Notes: a model not told the origin generated them from the letters alone. A stretch of 64,000 nt of DNA from Candidatus Mycobacterium wuenschmannii (GCF_030252325.1 NZ_CP126981.1:2418001-2482000), one strand, 5' to 3'. Counted from the stretch's first letter, positions 1-9,475 are shown. A program made the numbers and translations.

Positions 1-1891
1 CGCGGATCCGGGAGACCAGGAACACCTCGTAATCCATCGACAGGCCGAAGGCGACGCAGAACAACAGCACCGGGATATTGGCGACGACCGTGCCGCTCGA
101 CGTGGTGCCCATTGCGCCGAGGTGCCCGTCCTGGAAGATCCAGACGAGTGCGCCGAACGCCGCGGTCAGCGATAAAACATTGCACACCAACGCTTTCAAC
201 GGCAGCAGCACGCTACCGGTGAGCAGGAAAAGCAGGACGAACGTGATGACACCGATCAGGCCCAGCACCAGCGGCAGCCGGTCGGTGATCGCGTCCACGC
301 TGTCGCGATTGATCTGCGCCTGACCGGTCAGCTGGGTCGGCTGGCCGGCCGGTCCGGGCACGGCGTGCAGCCGGTCGAGCTGGGCATCGGACGCTTTGGA
401 GAACAGCGGCGCGGTGCTGGCGATCGTCAAAAAGGCGCTGCCGGAAGACATTCCGGTGGCCGCCGACGGTGGGCCGACCAGGGTGCCGTGCACGAATGTG
501 CCGGTCGGCGCCGAGACGGCCGACACGTCGGCCACCCGCGACAAGTCGGCGGCGTAGCGGCTGAGGTCGCCCGGACGCACCCCTCGAACGTCCGGGACGA
601 CAACAGACACCGCGGTCGCCGAATCATCGGCGAAATCGTGACGCAACTGGTCACCGACTGCGTGGGCGGAGGCCGAGGCCGGCAGCACCCGGTCGTCGGG
701 CATGCCCCACTTCACCCCGAGGAAGGGCAGCCCCAGCATCAGCAGCAGCGCGACGACGGCCAATCCGATCGGAATGGCACGTCGCATCACGAAAGTTGTT
801 GAGCGGTACCAGAACAACTGCTCGACGGGTTTGCGCACCGGATCTGGCCGGCCGAATAGCCGGCGTCCGAGCTTGCGTACGTCCAGCGCGTCCAACCGCG
901 GCCCGAGCAACACGATCGCCGCGGGCGTCACGACGATCGCTGCCGTCGCGACGAATGCAACGGTGGCCACGCCGGCGTAGGCGAAGGACTTCAGGAAGTA
1001 CATCGGGAACAGCACCATCACGACCATCGACAACGCGACGGTGGTCGCCGAGAACAGCACCGTGCGGCCCGCGGTCGCCATCGTGCGGATCAACGCGGCG
1101 TCCGGTTCGGCGCCGTCGGCCAACTCGTCGCGGTAGCGGCTGATGATCAGCAGCGTGTAGTCGATCGCCAGAGCCAGGCCCAGCGCGCTACTGAGGTTCA
1201 GCGCATAGGTCGACACGTCCGTGCCGAAACTGATCAGCCGCAGCACCGACATCGACCCGACGATGGCCAACCCGCCCAAGCACACCGGCAGGGCCGCGGT
1301 CAGCAGGCCGCCGAACACCCAGACCAACACCAGGAAGCTGAGTGGAATCGCGAGCGACTCCATCAGCAGCAGATCGCGCTCGTTCTGGTGGTTGATCTGG
1401 TCGTAGATCATCGCCGCGCCACCGGCGCGGACCGTGACGCCGTCGCGGTCGTGGACCACTTTCGCCGCGATCTTCTTGGCGTACTTCTGCGCGTTGTTCT
1501 CGCCGCCCTTGAGGTTGGCGACGATCAGTCCGGACTTGCCGTCCTTACTCACCAGGTTGGCCGGCCCGTTCCAGGCCGAGACGACGTTGTACACCCCGTC
1601 CGACCCTTGGACCTGCGCGACGATCTCGCTGCCGACCCGGCGGGCCAGCTCGCTTTGCGCGCCGCTCGGCGCGGTCACCACGAGGACGAGTTGCTGATCG
1701 CTTTGGCCGAACTTCTCGCCCAGCAACTTGGTCGCCTGCGCCGACTCCGAGGCCGGGTCCTGAAAGCCGCCGGCGGACAGACTCTTGGCGACCGGCAGGC
1801 CGAACACGGCAGCCGCGACGAGGACCACGACCGCAGCAGCAAGGATGCGCCGGGGCCCTGCAATGGCCAGACGGGCGATTCGCTGCAACAT
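1..1891 (-). CDS. mmpL13: MmpL family RND transporter (MmpL13/YdfJ-like), 3' end cut by window
   Basis: About 630 codons are visible; the gene runs off the left edge. ATG at 1889-1891 opens with MLQRIARLAIAGPRRILAAA and a first membrane helix, followed by a long extracytoplasmic loop. A block of helices follows with the RND-type motif ALAIDYTLLIISRYRDE, then a second loop, and the copy begins a second helix block (LSMDYEVFLVSRIR) at the edge. This internal duplication is the MMPL/RND plan. No MmpS gene is adjacent. The next genes are an SDR and Mcr, as in Rv1144-Rv1143 of M. tuberculosis, whose neighbours are mmpL13a/b. There the gene is split; here the visible part is one open frame. Substrate unknown, probably a lipid. 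A strong palindrome sits just upstream. Confidence 0.88.
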   Translation of the reverse strand, partial: MLQRIARLAIAGPRRILAAAVVVLVAAAVFGLPVAKSLSAGGFQDPASESAQATKLLGEKFGQSDQQLVLVVTAPSGAQSELARRVGSEIVAQVQGSDGVYNVVSAWNGPANLVSKDGKSGLIVANLKGGENNAQKYAKKIAAKVVHDRDGVTVRAGGAAMIYDQINHQNERDLLLMESLAIPLSFLVLVWVFGGLLTAALPVCLGGLAIVGSMSVLRLISFGTDVSTYALNLSSALGLALAIDYTLLIISRYRDELADGAEPDAALIRTMATAGRTVLFSATTVALSMVVMVLFPMYFLKSFAYAGVATVAFVATAAIVVTPAAIVLLGPRLDALDVRKLGRRLFGRPDPVRKPVEQLFWYRSTTFVMRRAIPIGLAVVALLLMLGLPFLGVKWGMPDDRVLPASASAHAVGDQLRHDFADDSATAVSVVVPDVRGVRPGDLSRYAADLSRVADVSAVSAPTGTFVHGTLVGPPSAATGMSSGSAFLTIASTAPLFSKASDAQLDRLHAVPGPAGQPTQLTGQAQINRDSVDAITDRLPLVLGLIGVITFVLLFLLTGSVLLPLKALVCNVLSLTAAFGALVWIFQDGHLGAMGTTSSGTVVANIPVLLFCVAFGLSMDYEVFLVSRIR

Positions 1892-1912
1892 GGGTGTCCT
1901 CTGATTCGTTAT

Positions 1913-1945
1913 CGTCGGTAACTTATCAGCGATAAGTTACCGACG
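1913..1945. promoter_or_regulatory. Perfect inverted repeat, likely operator of the MmpL13-type gene
   Basis: Arms CGTCGGTAACTTATC and GATAAGTTACCGACG are exact reverse complements (15 bp each) around a 3-nt spacer AGC. The element lies 21 bp upstream of the mmpL start codon, where a TetR-type repressor would block initiation. The arms are AT-rich in their centre and no U-tract follows, so a terminator is less likely. No regulator gene is adjacent inside the window. Confidence 0.7.
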
Positions 1946-2184
1946 CAACCTCTTTAGAGGGAACGGGACAGAAACCCGCGATGGTTCGATGCGGCGCCCG
2001 ATACGCAGGACATTTGCGGAGCATATGCGGTTGAACGCCTGCCCAATAGGTCACTTCCGAGCATCCGGACGCGGCGTCCGGTGAGTAAGCCCTTACCGCC
2101 AGACCTACCGGAAAGTAACAATTGCCACGATTTTCCGAATCGTGACTCAAAGATTCCTTAAACGTTGCCCATACGCTCACGTGC

Positions 2185-2316
2185 ATGTGGATCGATGACT
2201 CCAATGCCGACGTAATCAAGGTTGATTTCGAGGCCCTCTACCACGGGGACTTCCTGGTGGAGGGTGAGTGCTCGGAGCAACTCGAGGATTGGCACCCGCT
2301 GGCCGACGCGAGTTAG
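2185..2316 (+). CDS. Possible 43-aa leaderless microprotein, acidic
   Basis: ATG at 2185 opens a 43-codon frame ending TAG at 2314-2316. About 79% of third codon positions are G or C, which fits coding DNA here. The product is acidic (many Asp/Glu), has one Cys and two Trp, and no signal or membrane segment. There is no Shine-Dalgarno, but a TANNNT -10 box (TACGCT, 2172-2177) would place the transcription start at the ATG, a common mycobacterial leaderless arrangement. A strong rho-independent terminator follows at 2405-2437, so a short independent transcript is likely. I do not recognise the family. It could instead be a small non-coding RNA. Confidence 0.45.
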   Translation: MWIDDSNADVIKVDFEALYHGDFLVEGECSEQLEDWHPLADAS

Positions 2317-2404
2317 TCCGCGCGACGCGCGCTCCGGAAAGGAGCGTGGCCGTGTCGAGGCGATCGTGAGCCTCAGCTAGACCTTCGGCAATGTCCTATT
2401 GAGC

Positions 2405-2437
2405 AAAAATGCCCCCGCTGCGGCGGGGGCATTTTTT
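2405..2437 (+). terminator. Rho-independent terminator
   Basis: A 14-bp perfect stem (AAAAATGCCCCCGC / GCGGGGGCATTTTT) with a 4-nt loop TGCG ends in six T. It has an A-run on the opposite side and could work in both directions. It probably ends the short transcript carrying the 43-aa frame, and may block read-through into the convergent SDR gene. Confidence 0.85.
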
Positions 2438-2453
2438 GTGGGCCTCAGCTGCG

Positions 2454-2510
2454 CGAACGTCGACTTGTCGAGGCTCGGACGGCCGAAACGGCCCGACAAC
2501 TCGACGTTCG
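2454..2510 (-). terminator. Long hairpin downstream of the SDR gene
   Basis: CGAACGTCGACTTGTCG (2454-2470) pairs with CGACAACTCGACGTTCG (2494-2510), 17 bp with one mismatch. The loop holds a second small hairpin (GGCCG AAA CGGCC). It lies 12 bp past the stop codon of the SDR on the minus strand and lacks a U-tract, as is usual for mycobacterial hairpin terminators. Confidence 0.5.
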
Positions 2511-2522
2511 GGGTGACAGCGG

Positions 2523-3275
<753 letters not shown>

Positions 3276-3327
3276 GAAGACATCCTTTCGAAGCGGCCAG
3301 GCGAGCCGACCTACTGGTTGGCCGGGA

Positions 3328-4401
3328 CTATACCCAGTCGGCGAGGACGGCCTCGGTGTCGGCTCCGGGCTGGCCGGGCGGGGTCGGCTGGTTCGGCTGC
3401 GACCGGGAGAACCGCGGCGCGGGCAGTGGCTGCAACCCCTTGCCCGCTTCGTAGAAGGTGTTCCGCTCGGTGATGTGCGGCTCGGTCTCGACTTCACCGA
3501 AGGCCAGCACCGGGGTCACGCACGCATCGGAGTCGGCGAACACCTTGGCCCAGTGGTCGCGGTCCTTGGCGGCGAAGGTCTTGGTGAACGTGTCGCGCAG
3601 CTCGGGCCAGCGGCTGCGGTCGTTCTGCCCAGGCAAGTCCTTGGGGTCGAGGCCCATCCCGTCCAGCATCGCCGCGTAGAACTGCGGCTCGATGGCGCCC
3701 ACCGAGACGTAGCGGCCGTCGGCGCATTCGTAGGTGTCGTAGTAGGGCGCACCGGTGTCGAGCATGTTGGTGCCGCGCTCGTCGGTCCACAGGCCCAGCG
3801 CCCGCATGCCCCACATCATCTGCACCAGCACCGAGGAACCGTCGACCATTGCGGCGTCGACGACCTGGCCCTTGCCGGAGGTCTGCCGCTCGAACAGCGC
3901 CGACAGGATGCCGAGCAACAGGAACATCGACCCGCCGCCGAAGTCGCCGACCAGGTTGAGCGGCGGCACCGGCTTCTCGCCCGCCCGGCCGATGGCGTGC
4001 AGCACGCCGTTCAGCGAGATGTAGTTGATGTCGTGGCCGGCCTGTCTGCTGCGCGGGCCGGTCTGCCCCCAGCCGGTCATCCGGCCGTAGACCAGCTTCT
4101 CGTTGACCTTGGCGCAGTCCTCCGGGCCCAGGCCCATCCGCTCGGTGACACCCGGCCGGTAGCCCTCGATCAGCACGTCGGCCTTGGCGACGAGTTTGAG
4201 CACCAGTTCGCGGCCCTCGTCGGATTTGAGGTCGGCGATGACGAAGCGCCGGTTGCGCAGCATCGGGTCGCTGCCGCTGGCACCCGGCCGGTCGATGCGC
4301 ACCACGTCGGCGCCCAAGTCACCGAGGATCATCGCAGCGTGCGGGCCCGGCCCGATTCCGGCGAGCTCGATCACTCGCAAACCTGTCAGCGGACCCGCCA
4401 T
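3328..4401 (-). CDS. mcr: Alpha-methylacyl-CoA racemase
   Basis: 357 aa, close to the 360 aa of M. tuberculosis Mcr (Rv1143). It is a class III CoA-transferase fold. [20 protein letters not shown] opens the protein, and His123 in GHDINYI and Asp153 in VGDFGGG match the catalytic His/Asp pair of the family. It inverts the 2-methyl centre of branched acyl-CoAs so that they can enter beta-oxidation. The ATG at 4399-4401 is chosen over an upstream extension that reads through repeats. It is the first gene of an mcr-SDR pair and divergent from the crotonase at 4652. Confidence 0.92.
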   Translation of the reverse strand: MAGPLTGLRVIELAGIGPGPHAAMILGDLGADVVRIDRPGASGSDPMLRNRRFVIADLKSDEGRELVLKLVAKADVLIEGYRPGVTERMGLGPEDCAKVNEKLVYGRMTGWGQTGPRSRQAGHDINYISLNGVLHAIGRAGEKPVPPLNLVGDFGGGSMFLLLGILSALFERQTSGKGQVVDAAMVDGSSVLVQMMWGMRALGLWTDERGTNMLDTGAPYYDTYECADGRYVSVGAIEPQFYAAMLDGMGLDPKDLPGQNDRSRWPELRDTFTKTFAAKDRDHWAKVFADSDACVTPVLAFGEVETEPHITERNTFYEAGKGLQPLPAPRFSRSQPNQPTPPGQPGADTEAVLADWV

Positions 4402-4431
4402 TGCACACGACCTCTCTGTCGATACCAGTTC

Positions 4432-4634
4432 GTGGCGATCGCAAGCGCGGCGAAGCCGGGCGCAGCGGGTCGACACCTGTCAATGCATCTTGACAGTCGG
4501 CCTCGTCGTGCCCGCACCCCGGTGGCTTACGTGGCGATCGCAAGCGCGGCGCAGCCACGCGCAGCGGGTCGCCACCCAACTACGGTCGGTGGCGATCGCA
4601 AGCGCGGCGCAGCCACGCGCAGCGCGTCGCCACC
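4432..4634. repeat. Three copies of a 46-bp GTGGCGATCGC...TCGCCACC repeat in a divergent promoter region
   Basis: Copies lie at 4432-4477 (diverged), 4531-4576 and 4589-4634. Each starts GTGGCGATCGCAAGCGCGGC and ends (G/C)GTCG(C/A)CACC, so the ends of copies 2 and 3 are inverted (GGTGGCGA / TCGCCACC) and could form a stem-loop. Copies 2 and 3 are each followed by AACTAC(G/A)GTCG, making a 58-bp tandem duplication that ends at the start codon of the crotonase gene. A further inverted repeat CTGTCAA/TTGACAG (4477-4496) sits between copies 1 and 2. They resemble REP-like elements. No copy was noticed elsewhere in the window. Confidence 0.75.
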
Positions 4635-4651
4635 GAACTACAGTCGATCCC

Positions 4652-5464
4652 ATGACCGCTATCGATTCCGGAATCGACGCCCTCGCACCCGTCGACGGGC
4701 TCGCCGTCAGCCTCGCCGACGGCGTGCTGTCGGTGACGATCGACCGCCCGGACAGCCTGAACTCGTTGACGCTGCCGGTATTCGAGGGGCTCGCCGACGT
4801 GATGGAACACGCGGCCCACGACCCGCGGGTGAAGGTGGTGCGGCTCGGCGGCGCGGGCCGGGGCTTCTGCTCCGGCGCCGGCATGAGCGCCGACGACGTG
4901 GCGGGCGCCGGTCCCGGCGACGAGCTGATCCTGGCGGCCAATCGGGTGGTCCGCGCGATCACCGCGCTGCCGCGTCCGGTCGTTGCGGTGGTGCACGGTG
5001 CCGCCGCCGGTGTCGGGGTGTCGATCGCATTGGCGTGCGACCTCGTATTGGCTTCGGACACAGCGTTTTTCATGCTCGCGTTCACCAAGATCGGCCTGAT
5101 GCCGGACGGTGGCGCCTCGGCGCTGATCGCCGCCGCGATCGGCCGGATCGGAGCGATGCGGATGGCCCTGCTCGCCGAGCGACTCTCCGCGGCGGACGCC
5201 TTGGCCGCCGGACTGGTCAGCGCGGTCTACCCGGCCGACGACTTCGGCTCCGAGGTGGACACGGTGGTGGCCAAACTCCTGACCGGGCCGGCGGTGGCCT
5301 TCGCCAAGACCAAGCAGGCGATCAACGCGGCCACGCTCACCGAGCTGGAGCCGACCCTGCAGCGCGAACTCGAGGGTCAGTCAATCCTGTTGAACTCGCA
5401 CGACTTCCGCGAGGGCGCACGGGCTTTCCAGCAGCGCCGCAATCCGGAGTTCACGGACAGCTGA
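4652..5464 (+). CDS. Enoyl-CoA hydratase/isomerase family protein (EchA10/EchA11-like)
   Basis: 270 aa crotonase-fold protein. The oxyanion-hole regions are GRGFCSGAGMSADD and the block around HGAAAGVGVSIALACDL. The motif FTKIGLMPDGG is also typical. ATG at 4652 is taken because the upstream frame reads through the repeats. It lies opposite mcr, as Rv1141c/Rv1142c (echA11/echA10, about 268 aa) do in M. tuberculosis; only one paralogue is present here. The Glu that normally follows in the first active-site loop is not obvious, so isomerase or another crotonase chemistry is possible. Confidence 0.85.
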   Translation: MTAIDSGIDALAPVDGLAVSLADGVLSVTIDRPDSLNSLTLPVFEGLADVMEHAAHDPRVKVVRLGGAGRGFCSGAGMSADDVAGAGPGDELILAANRVVRAITALPRPVVAVVHGAAAGVGVSIALACDLVLASDTAFFMLAFTKIGLMPDGGASALIAAAIGRIGAMRMALLAERLSAADALAAGLVSAVYPADDFGSEVDTVVAKLLTGPAVAFAKTKQAINAATLTELEPTLQRELEGQSILLNSHDFREGARAFQQRRNPEFTDS

Positions 5465-5467
5465 GGT

Positions 5468-6187
5468 TTACAGGCCGAACAGCGGCGGCAGTCCGAGCAG
5501 TACGACCAAGGTCCAGACGAAGTGGGTCAGGATCGGCGCGAGCACTCCGCCGGTGGCCCGGCGCTCGAGCGCGCAGACCGTGCCGAGGATGATCGCCGCG
5601 AAGGCCAGCATCGGGTTCTGACTGCTGGCCAGCGTGGCTATCACGTAGATGACGGTCGAGATCAAGAGCGGGTGATGGTTGCCGAGCGCGGTATAGAGCG
5701 CGCCGCGGTAGAACAACTCCTCCGCGATCGCCGCCAACAGCGCGATAGCCATTGTCAGCCGCCACGATCCCTGATCGGTGTAGTGCAGCAGTTTCGTGAC
5801 GTATTCGGCGATCGCGGGGACCTCCCGGACGATCAACCCGCCGACGATGAAGACGCCGCCGACGATCAGCCCGATGGTGGTGCCGCTGACCACCGGGCGC
5901 TGATTGCGGCCGCGCCAGCGGGCGCCACCCAGGTGCAGCGGACCGGACGCGAAAGCGCCCAGCGCCCACACCCCCGACAGCGCCAGCGACCACCAGTAGA
6001 ACGCGGGTTGGCCGGGACGCTCGCGCAGTGCGAACGCCAGCGATGCGACGCCGAGCACCAGCACCACCGCCACCACCACCCGCCTGCGGCGCACGGTCGA
6101 CGGCGGTTCGTTGTGCGGCACAGCGACATTGACGATGCCGCGACGGATTTCTTCCAGCGCGCTGGGCTGAGAACTCACGTCACTCAC
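5468..6187 (-). CDS. CPBP family intramembrane (CAAX-type) metalloprotease
   Basis: 239 aa with several membrane helices. Motif EELFYRG (Glu156, Glu157, Arg161) and His222 in LTHFVW are the CPBP/Abi catalytic residues. The GTG start at 6185-6187 (VSDVSSQ) has GAGGAGGAG seven bases upstream. The stop lies 3 bp from the stop of the convergent crotonase gene. It follows the epimerase-like gene by 38 bp on the same strand, so the two are probably co-transcribed. It corresponds in position to the membrane protein Rv1140. Substrates are unknown. Confidence 0.8.
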   Translation of the reverse strand: MSDVSSQPSALEEIRRGIVNVAVPHNEPPSTVRRRRVVVAVVLVLGVASLAFALRERPGQPAFYWWSLALSGVWALGAFASGPLHLGGARWRGRNQRPVVSGTTIGLIVGGVFIVGGLIVREVPAIAEYVTKLLHYTDQGSWRLTMAIALLAAIAEELFYRGALYTALGNHHPLLISTVIYVIATLASSQNPMLAFAAIILGTVCALERRATGGVLAPILTHFVWTLVVLLGLPPLFGL

Positions 6188-6225
6188 TCCGCTGCTCCTC
6201 CTCATCAAAGCGCTCTGCACCGTCG

Positions 6226-7374
6226 CTAGCGGGACTCATTCAATCTCACTTTCGGCGTGAGCGTGATCAAGATGTCGAGCCCGGTCCGCAGTGCCCCGGC
6301 GATCGGACCGGGCACGACGTTGACCAACCCCAGACCGGGTCGCGCGATCGCTGGAGTCACTATGCACGCCAGCCGCCGCAACCGCAGCGCATCGCCACCG
6401 GCCCAGGCCGGATCGCTATCCGCGAGGTGGTGCGGGTCGGCCAGCGCGTTCACCGGGCGCGGCCGGTGATGCGACAGCGAGCGGCCGATCGCATCCTCGA
6501 TCGAGAGCAGCCCGCCCTGCGGTTCGGCGACCAGATCCCGTAGGCCGGTACCGCTGGCCCGCATCGGATAGTCCAGCGACTCGACCAAGTCGGCCGCCAA
6601 ACCGTCGGGCACCGGCAGCGCCAGCGCGGTCACCCACGACGCCAGCGTGGTGTCGATCCCCCACACCGGCAGGCCGGTGTGCCACGTCCCGGCGATGCGC
6701 GCGTAGGTCTTCAGCAACTCCCGGTAGGACGTGGTGTCCGGCCCGGCGATGTCGTACGAACCCGCCGGCACCTGCTCGGGGTCCGCGGCCGCGACGAGAT
6801 AGTGCAGCACGTCGCGGATCGAGATCGGGTCGATCGGGTTGTCCATCCACGACGGGATCGGGATCACCGGGAACCGGTCGGCGACGTAGCGGAGCATCTC
6901 GAACGACGTCGAACCCGCACCGAAGATCACCGCGGCGCCCAGCCACACCACTTCGGCGCCGCCGTCGACGGTCAGCGCCTCGGCCACCTCGGCGCGGCTG
7001 GTCAAGTGCTCCGACAACCCTTCGTCCGACGGGACGAAACCGCCGAGGTAGACGATGCGACGCACGCCGGCACTCCTCGCGGCGACCGCCACGTTGTGGG
7101 CCGCGGCGCGGTCGGCCTCACGAAAGCCGGGTTGGCCGATCGCGTGCACGAGGTAGTAGATGACATCGATGGGGCCGGCGGCAGCCAGCGCCGCGTCCGC
7201 CGAATCGGCGTCCGAGGCGTCCAGCTGCGCCACCGTCACGTCGTCGACCCAGCCGAAGTCGACCAGACGGGCCGGGTCCCTGGTGGCGGCCACGACCTCG
7301 TGACCCGCCTCGAGCAGAGCCGTGACCAAACGCGATCCCACATATCCGGTCGCGCCGGTCACCAGAATTCGCAC
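6226..7374 (-). CDS. NAD(P)-binding extended/atypical SDR (epimerase-like)
   Basis: About 382 aa. RILVTGATGYVGSRL is an N-terminal Rossmann motif (GxxGxxG), followed by DASDADS and an IYYLVHAIG segment. The usual YxxxK pair is not evident, so it is probably an atypical SDR rather than a true epimerase. The C-terminal ~50 residues are Arg-rich and then hydrophobic (GLGLVNVVPGPIAGALRTGL), a possible membrane-associated tail. GTG at 7372-7374 gives the natural N-terminus; TTG at 7381-7383 is an alternative. It is upstream of the CPBP gene and divergent from the type III PKS gene. Confidence 0.75.
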   Translation of the reverse strand: MRILVTGATGYVGSRLVTALLEAGHEVVAATRDPARLVDFGWVDDVTVAQLDASDADSADAALAAAGPIDVIYYLVHAIGQPGFREADRAAAHNVAVAARSAGVRRIVYLGGFVPSDEGLSEHLTSRAEVAEALTVDGGAEVVWLGAAVIFGAGSTSFEMLRYVADRFPVIPIPSWMDNPIDPISIRDVLHYLVAAADPEQVPAGSYDIAGPDTTSYRELLKTYARIAGTWHTGLPVWGIDTTLASWVTALALPVPDGLAADLVESLDYPMRASGTGLRDLVAEPQGGLLSIEDAIGRSLSHHRPRPVNALADPHHLADSDPAWAGGDALRLRRLACIVTPAIARPGLGLVNVVPGPIAGALRTGLDILITLTPKVRLNESR

Positions 7375-7609
7375 AGTTTTCAACCTATCGATCGTGATGG
7401 ACGAGGGAGTTGAGTTCAGTTGTTGCCGAGTCCCCTCTCCGGCAAACCGGCGGGTTCGTCACATGCTGCGATTCCAGGTGATTGTGGTTAGGGTCCAACT
7501 ATCCGGATTGAACTAACGCAGGCGTCAGATCGTGACCACGATGGAGCAACGATGCCTCGTATTCGCCGAATCGCAAGGGGTGACCGAATTGCCAGGGGTG
7601 AGAGCGAAC

Positions 7610-8650
7610 ATGTCACCGGCTCCGTCCGTCGCCGCTGTCGCGGTGGAGTTCCCGCCGTATCAGGTCGATCAGGCCGAGGCGCTGTCCGGGTTGGCCGGCT
7701 TCGGCGGCGCTGAATTCCAGCGCTTCGGCGCGAGCGCGGGCGTGGAGAAGCGCCGAATTGCCATGCCGTTGGCCGACTACGCCACGCTAGGCAGTTTCAC
7801 CGAGGCCAACAACGTTTTCATCGAGGTCGCGTTGACCCTCGGCGAGCGGGCGATCCGGGCCGCTCTGGACGCCGCCGGCGTGCGGCCTGAGGACGTCGAC
7901 GTGGTGTTCTCGACGACGGTGACCGGGCTCGCGGTGCCCACCCTGGAGGCCCGGTTGGCGACGCGCCTCGGCCTGCGTCCCGACGTCAAGCGGGTGCCGC
8001 TCTTCGGCCTCGGCTGTGTGGCCGGCGCGGCGGGCGTCGCCCGCATGCACGACTATCTGCTGGCATTCCCGGACCAGGTCGCGGTGCTGCTGGCCGTCGA
8101 ACTGTGCTCTTTGACGCTGCAGCGGGACGACCTCTCGGTGGCAAACCTGGTGGCCGCCAGCCTGTTCGGCGACGGCGCCGCCGCCGTCGTCGGTATGGGC
8201 TCGGCCCGGGCAGCGGCCGGGCCCCGGGTGCTGGCCACCCGCAGCCGGCTCTACCCCGACACCGAAGACGTGATGGGCTGGGACATCGGCAGTAATGGCT
8301 TCAAGATCAAACTTTCCACCGAGGTGGCGACCGTCGCCGAGAAGTACGTCGGTGACGACGTGCGCAACTTCCTCGCAGAGCACGGACTGACGCCCGACGA
8401 CATCGCGACCTGGGTGTGCCATCCCGGTGGACCAAAGGTCATCGAGGCCATCGAGAACACGCTCGACCTGCCGCCGAACGCGATGGACCACACCCGAAAC
8501 TCGTTGCGCGAGAACGCCAACCTGTCATCGGTGTCGGTGCTGGACGTGCTCAGCAGGAACCTCGCCGATCCACCCGGACCGGGATCGTTCGGCCTGATGA
8601 TCGCGATGGGGCCGGCATTCTGCTCGGAACTTGTACTGCTCGGCTGGTAG
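7610..8650 (+). CDS. Type III polyketide synthase (chalcone/stilbene synthase family)
   Basis: 346 aa from the ATG at 7610. The catalytic triad is visible: Cys136 in FGLGCVAGA, His271 in WVCHPGG and Asn304 in ENANLSS. GDGAAAVV is the usual family glycine motif. The frame stays open back to a GTG at 7532, but those 26 residues do not resemble the family, and AGGGG precedes the ATG. The family condenses malonyl-CoA extender units onto acyl-CoA starters; mycobacterial members (Pks18, Pks10/11) make long-chain alkylpyrones or resorcinols. It stands alone, divergent from the SDR/CPBP pair and convergent with the crotonase gene. No reductase or methyltransferase partner is adjacent, so the product cannot be inferred. 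Confidence 0.88.
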   Translation: MSPAPSVAAVAVEFPPYQVDQAEALSGLAGFGGAEFQRFGASAGVEKRRIAMPLADYATLGSFTEANNVFIEVALTLGERAIRAALDAAGVRPEDVDVVFSTTVTGLAVPTLEARLATRLGLRPDVKRVPLFGLGCVAGAAGVARMHDYLLAFPDQVAVLLAVELCSLTLQRDDLSVANLVAASLFGDGAAAVVGMGSARAAAGPRVLATRSRLYPDTEDVMGWDIGSNGFKIKLSTEVATVAEKYVGDDVRNFLAEHGLTPDDIATWVCHPGGPKVIEAIENTLDLPPNAMDHTRNSLRENANLSSVSVLDVLSRNLADPPGPGSFGLMIAMGPAFCSELVLLGW

Positions 8651-8683
8651 GCCGTCGCCTCTGACGGCGACCCGCCGTGGCCC

Positions 8684-9475
8684 TCAGCGTGCCTTCCAGA
8701 CCGGTGGGCGCTTCTCGGCGAACGCCGTCGGCCCTTCCTTGGCGTCCTCGCTGCGCAGCAGAGCACCGAACTCGACGACCGTGCGCGCCCAGCTCGGCTC
8801 CTCGTGGGGAATCACACCGTCCTCGGCGCCGCACGCGAGCCGCTTACTGGCCTGCACCGACAACGGCGCGTTGACCGTGATCCGCTTGGCAAGTGCCAGA
8901 GCCGCTTCCAGCACGGTGCCGTCGGGGACGACCTGGTTGATCAGTCCCCAATCGGCGGCCTCCGCGGCGCTGATCGGCTCACCGGTCAGCAGCATCTGCA
9001 TGCCCACCTTGCGCGGCAACTGCTCCGCGATGCGGAACACCCCACCGGCTCCGGCGATCAGGCCGACCTTGACCTCGGGCAGACCGAACTGTGCCCGCTC
9101 CTCGGCCACCACCAGATCGCTGGCCAACGCCAGTTCCGTGCCACCACCCAACGCGGTGCCGTTGACCGCGGCGATCGTCGGCTTGTCGATGAAGTGGTGG
9201 ACGTAGCCCGCGAAACCCCACTCGCCGTGGTCCGGGTGATACAGGTTCTCCCGGCGCGCGACGGCCTTGAGATCGGCTCCGGCACAGAAGGATTTGTCAC
9301 CGGCACCGGTGATCACCACCGCGCGGATGTCGGGGTCCTGCTGTGCCTGCTCGAGCGCGTCACCCACACCGATGCTGACCGCGCCGTTGACGCAGTTCCG
9401 CGCCTCCGGCCGGTTGATGGTGATGACGAGGACGTCGTCGCGGCGCTCGGTGAGAACCGCGGGAGCGTCGGTCAC
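8684..9475 (-). CDS. Enoyl-CoA hydratase (crotonase family)
   Basis: 263 aa. DKSFCAGADLKAVARR and NGTALGGGTELALASDL are the two oxyanion-hole segments, and FGLPEVKVGLIAGAGG is the third conserved block. GTG at 9473-9475 overlaps the stop codon of the upstream thiolase gene by 4 bp (GTGA), so the two are translationally coupled. In M. tuberculosis I recall only fragments of these genes (Rv1136 hydratase, Rv1135A thiolase) at this place, near PPE16. Here the pair is intact and probably performs successive beta-oxidation steps. Confidence 0.88.
   Translation of the reverse strand: MTDAPAVLTERRDDVLVITINRPEARNCVNGAVSIGVGDALEQAQQDPDIRAVVITGAGDKSFCAGADLKAVARRENLYHPDHGEWGFAGYVHHFIDKPTIAAVNGTALGGGTELALASDLVVAEERAQFGLPEVKVGLIAGAGGVFRIAEQLPRKVGMQMLLTGEPISAAEAADWGLINQVVPDGTVLEAALALAKRITVNAPLSVQASKRLACGAEDGVIPHEEPSWARTVVEFGALLRSEDAKEGPTAFAEKRPPVWKAR

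Noticed and set aside
1926..2219. A 97-codon minus-strand frame upstream of mmpL
   Set aside because: No ribosome site, poor codon pattern, covers the operator palindrome and overlaps the better plus-strand 43-codon frame.
4432..4634. The triplicate repeats as a CRISPR array
   Set aside because: Only three copies with unequal spacing (99 and 58 bp), spacers not unique and no cas genes.
8651..8672. Short stem GTCGCC/GGCGAC between the PKS and crotonase stops as a terminator
   Set aside because: Only 6 bp, no U-tract, and such stems arise by chance at this GC content.
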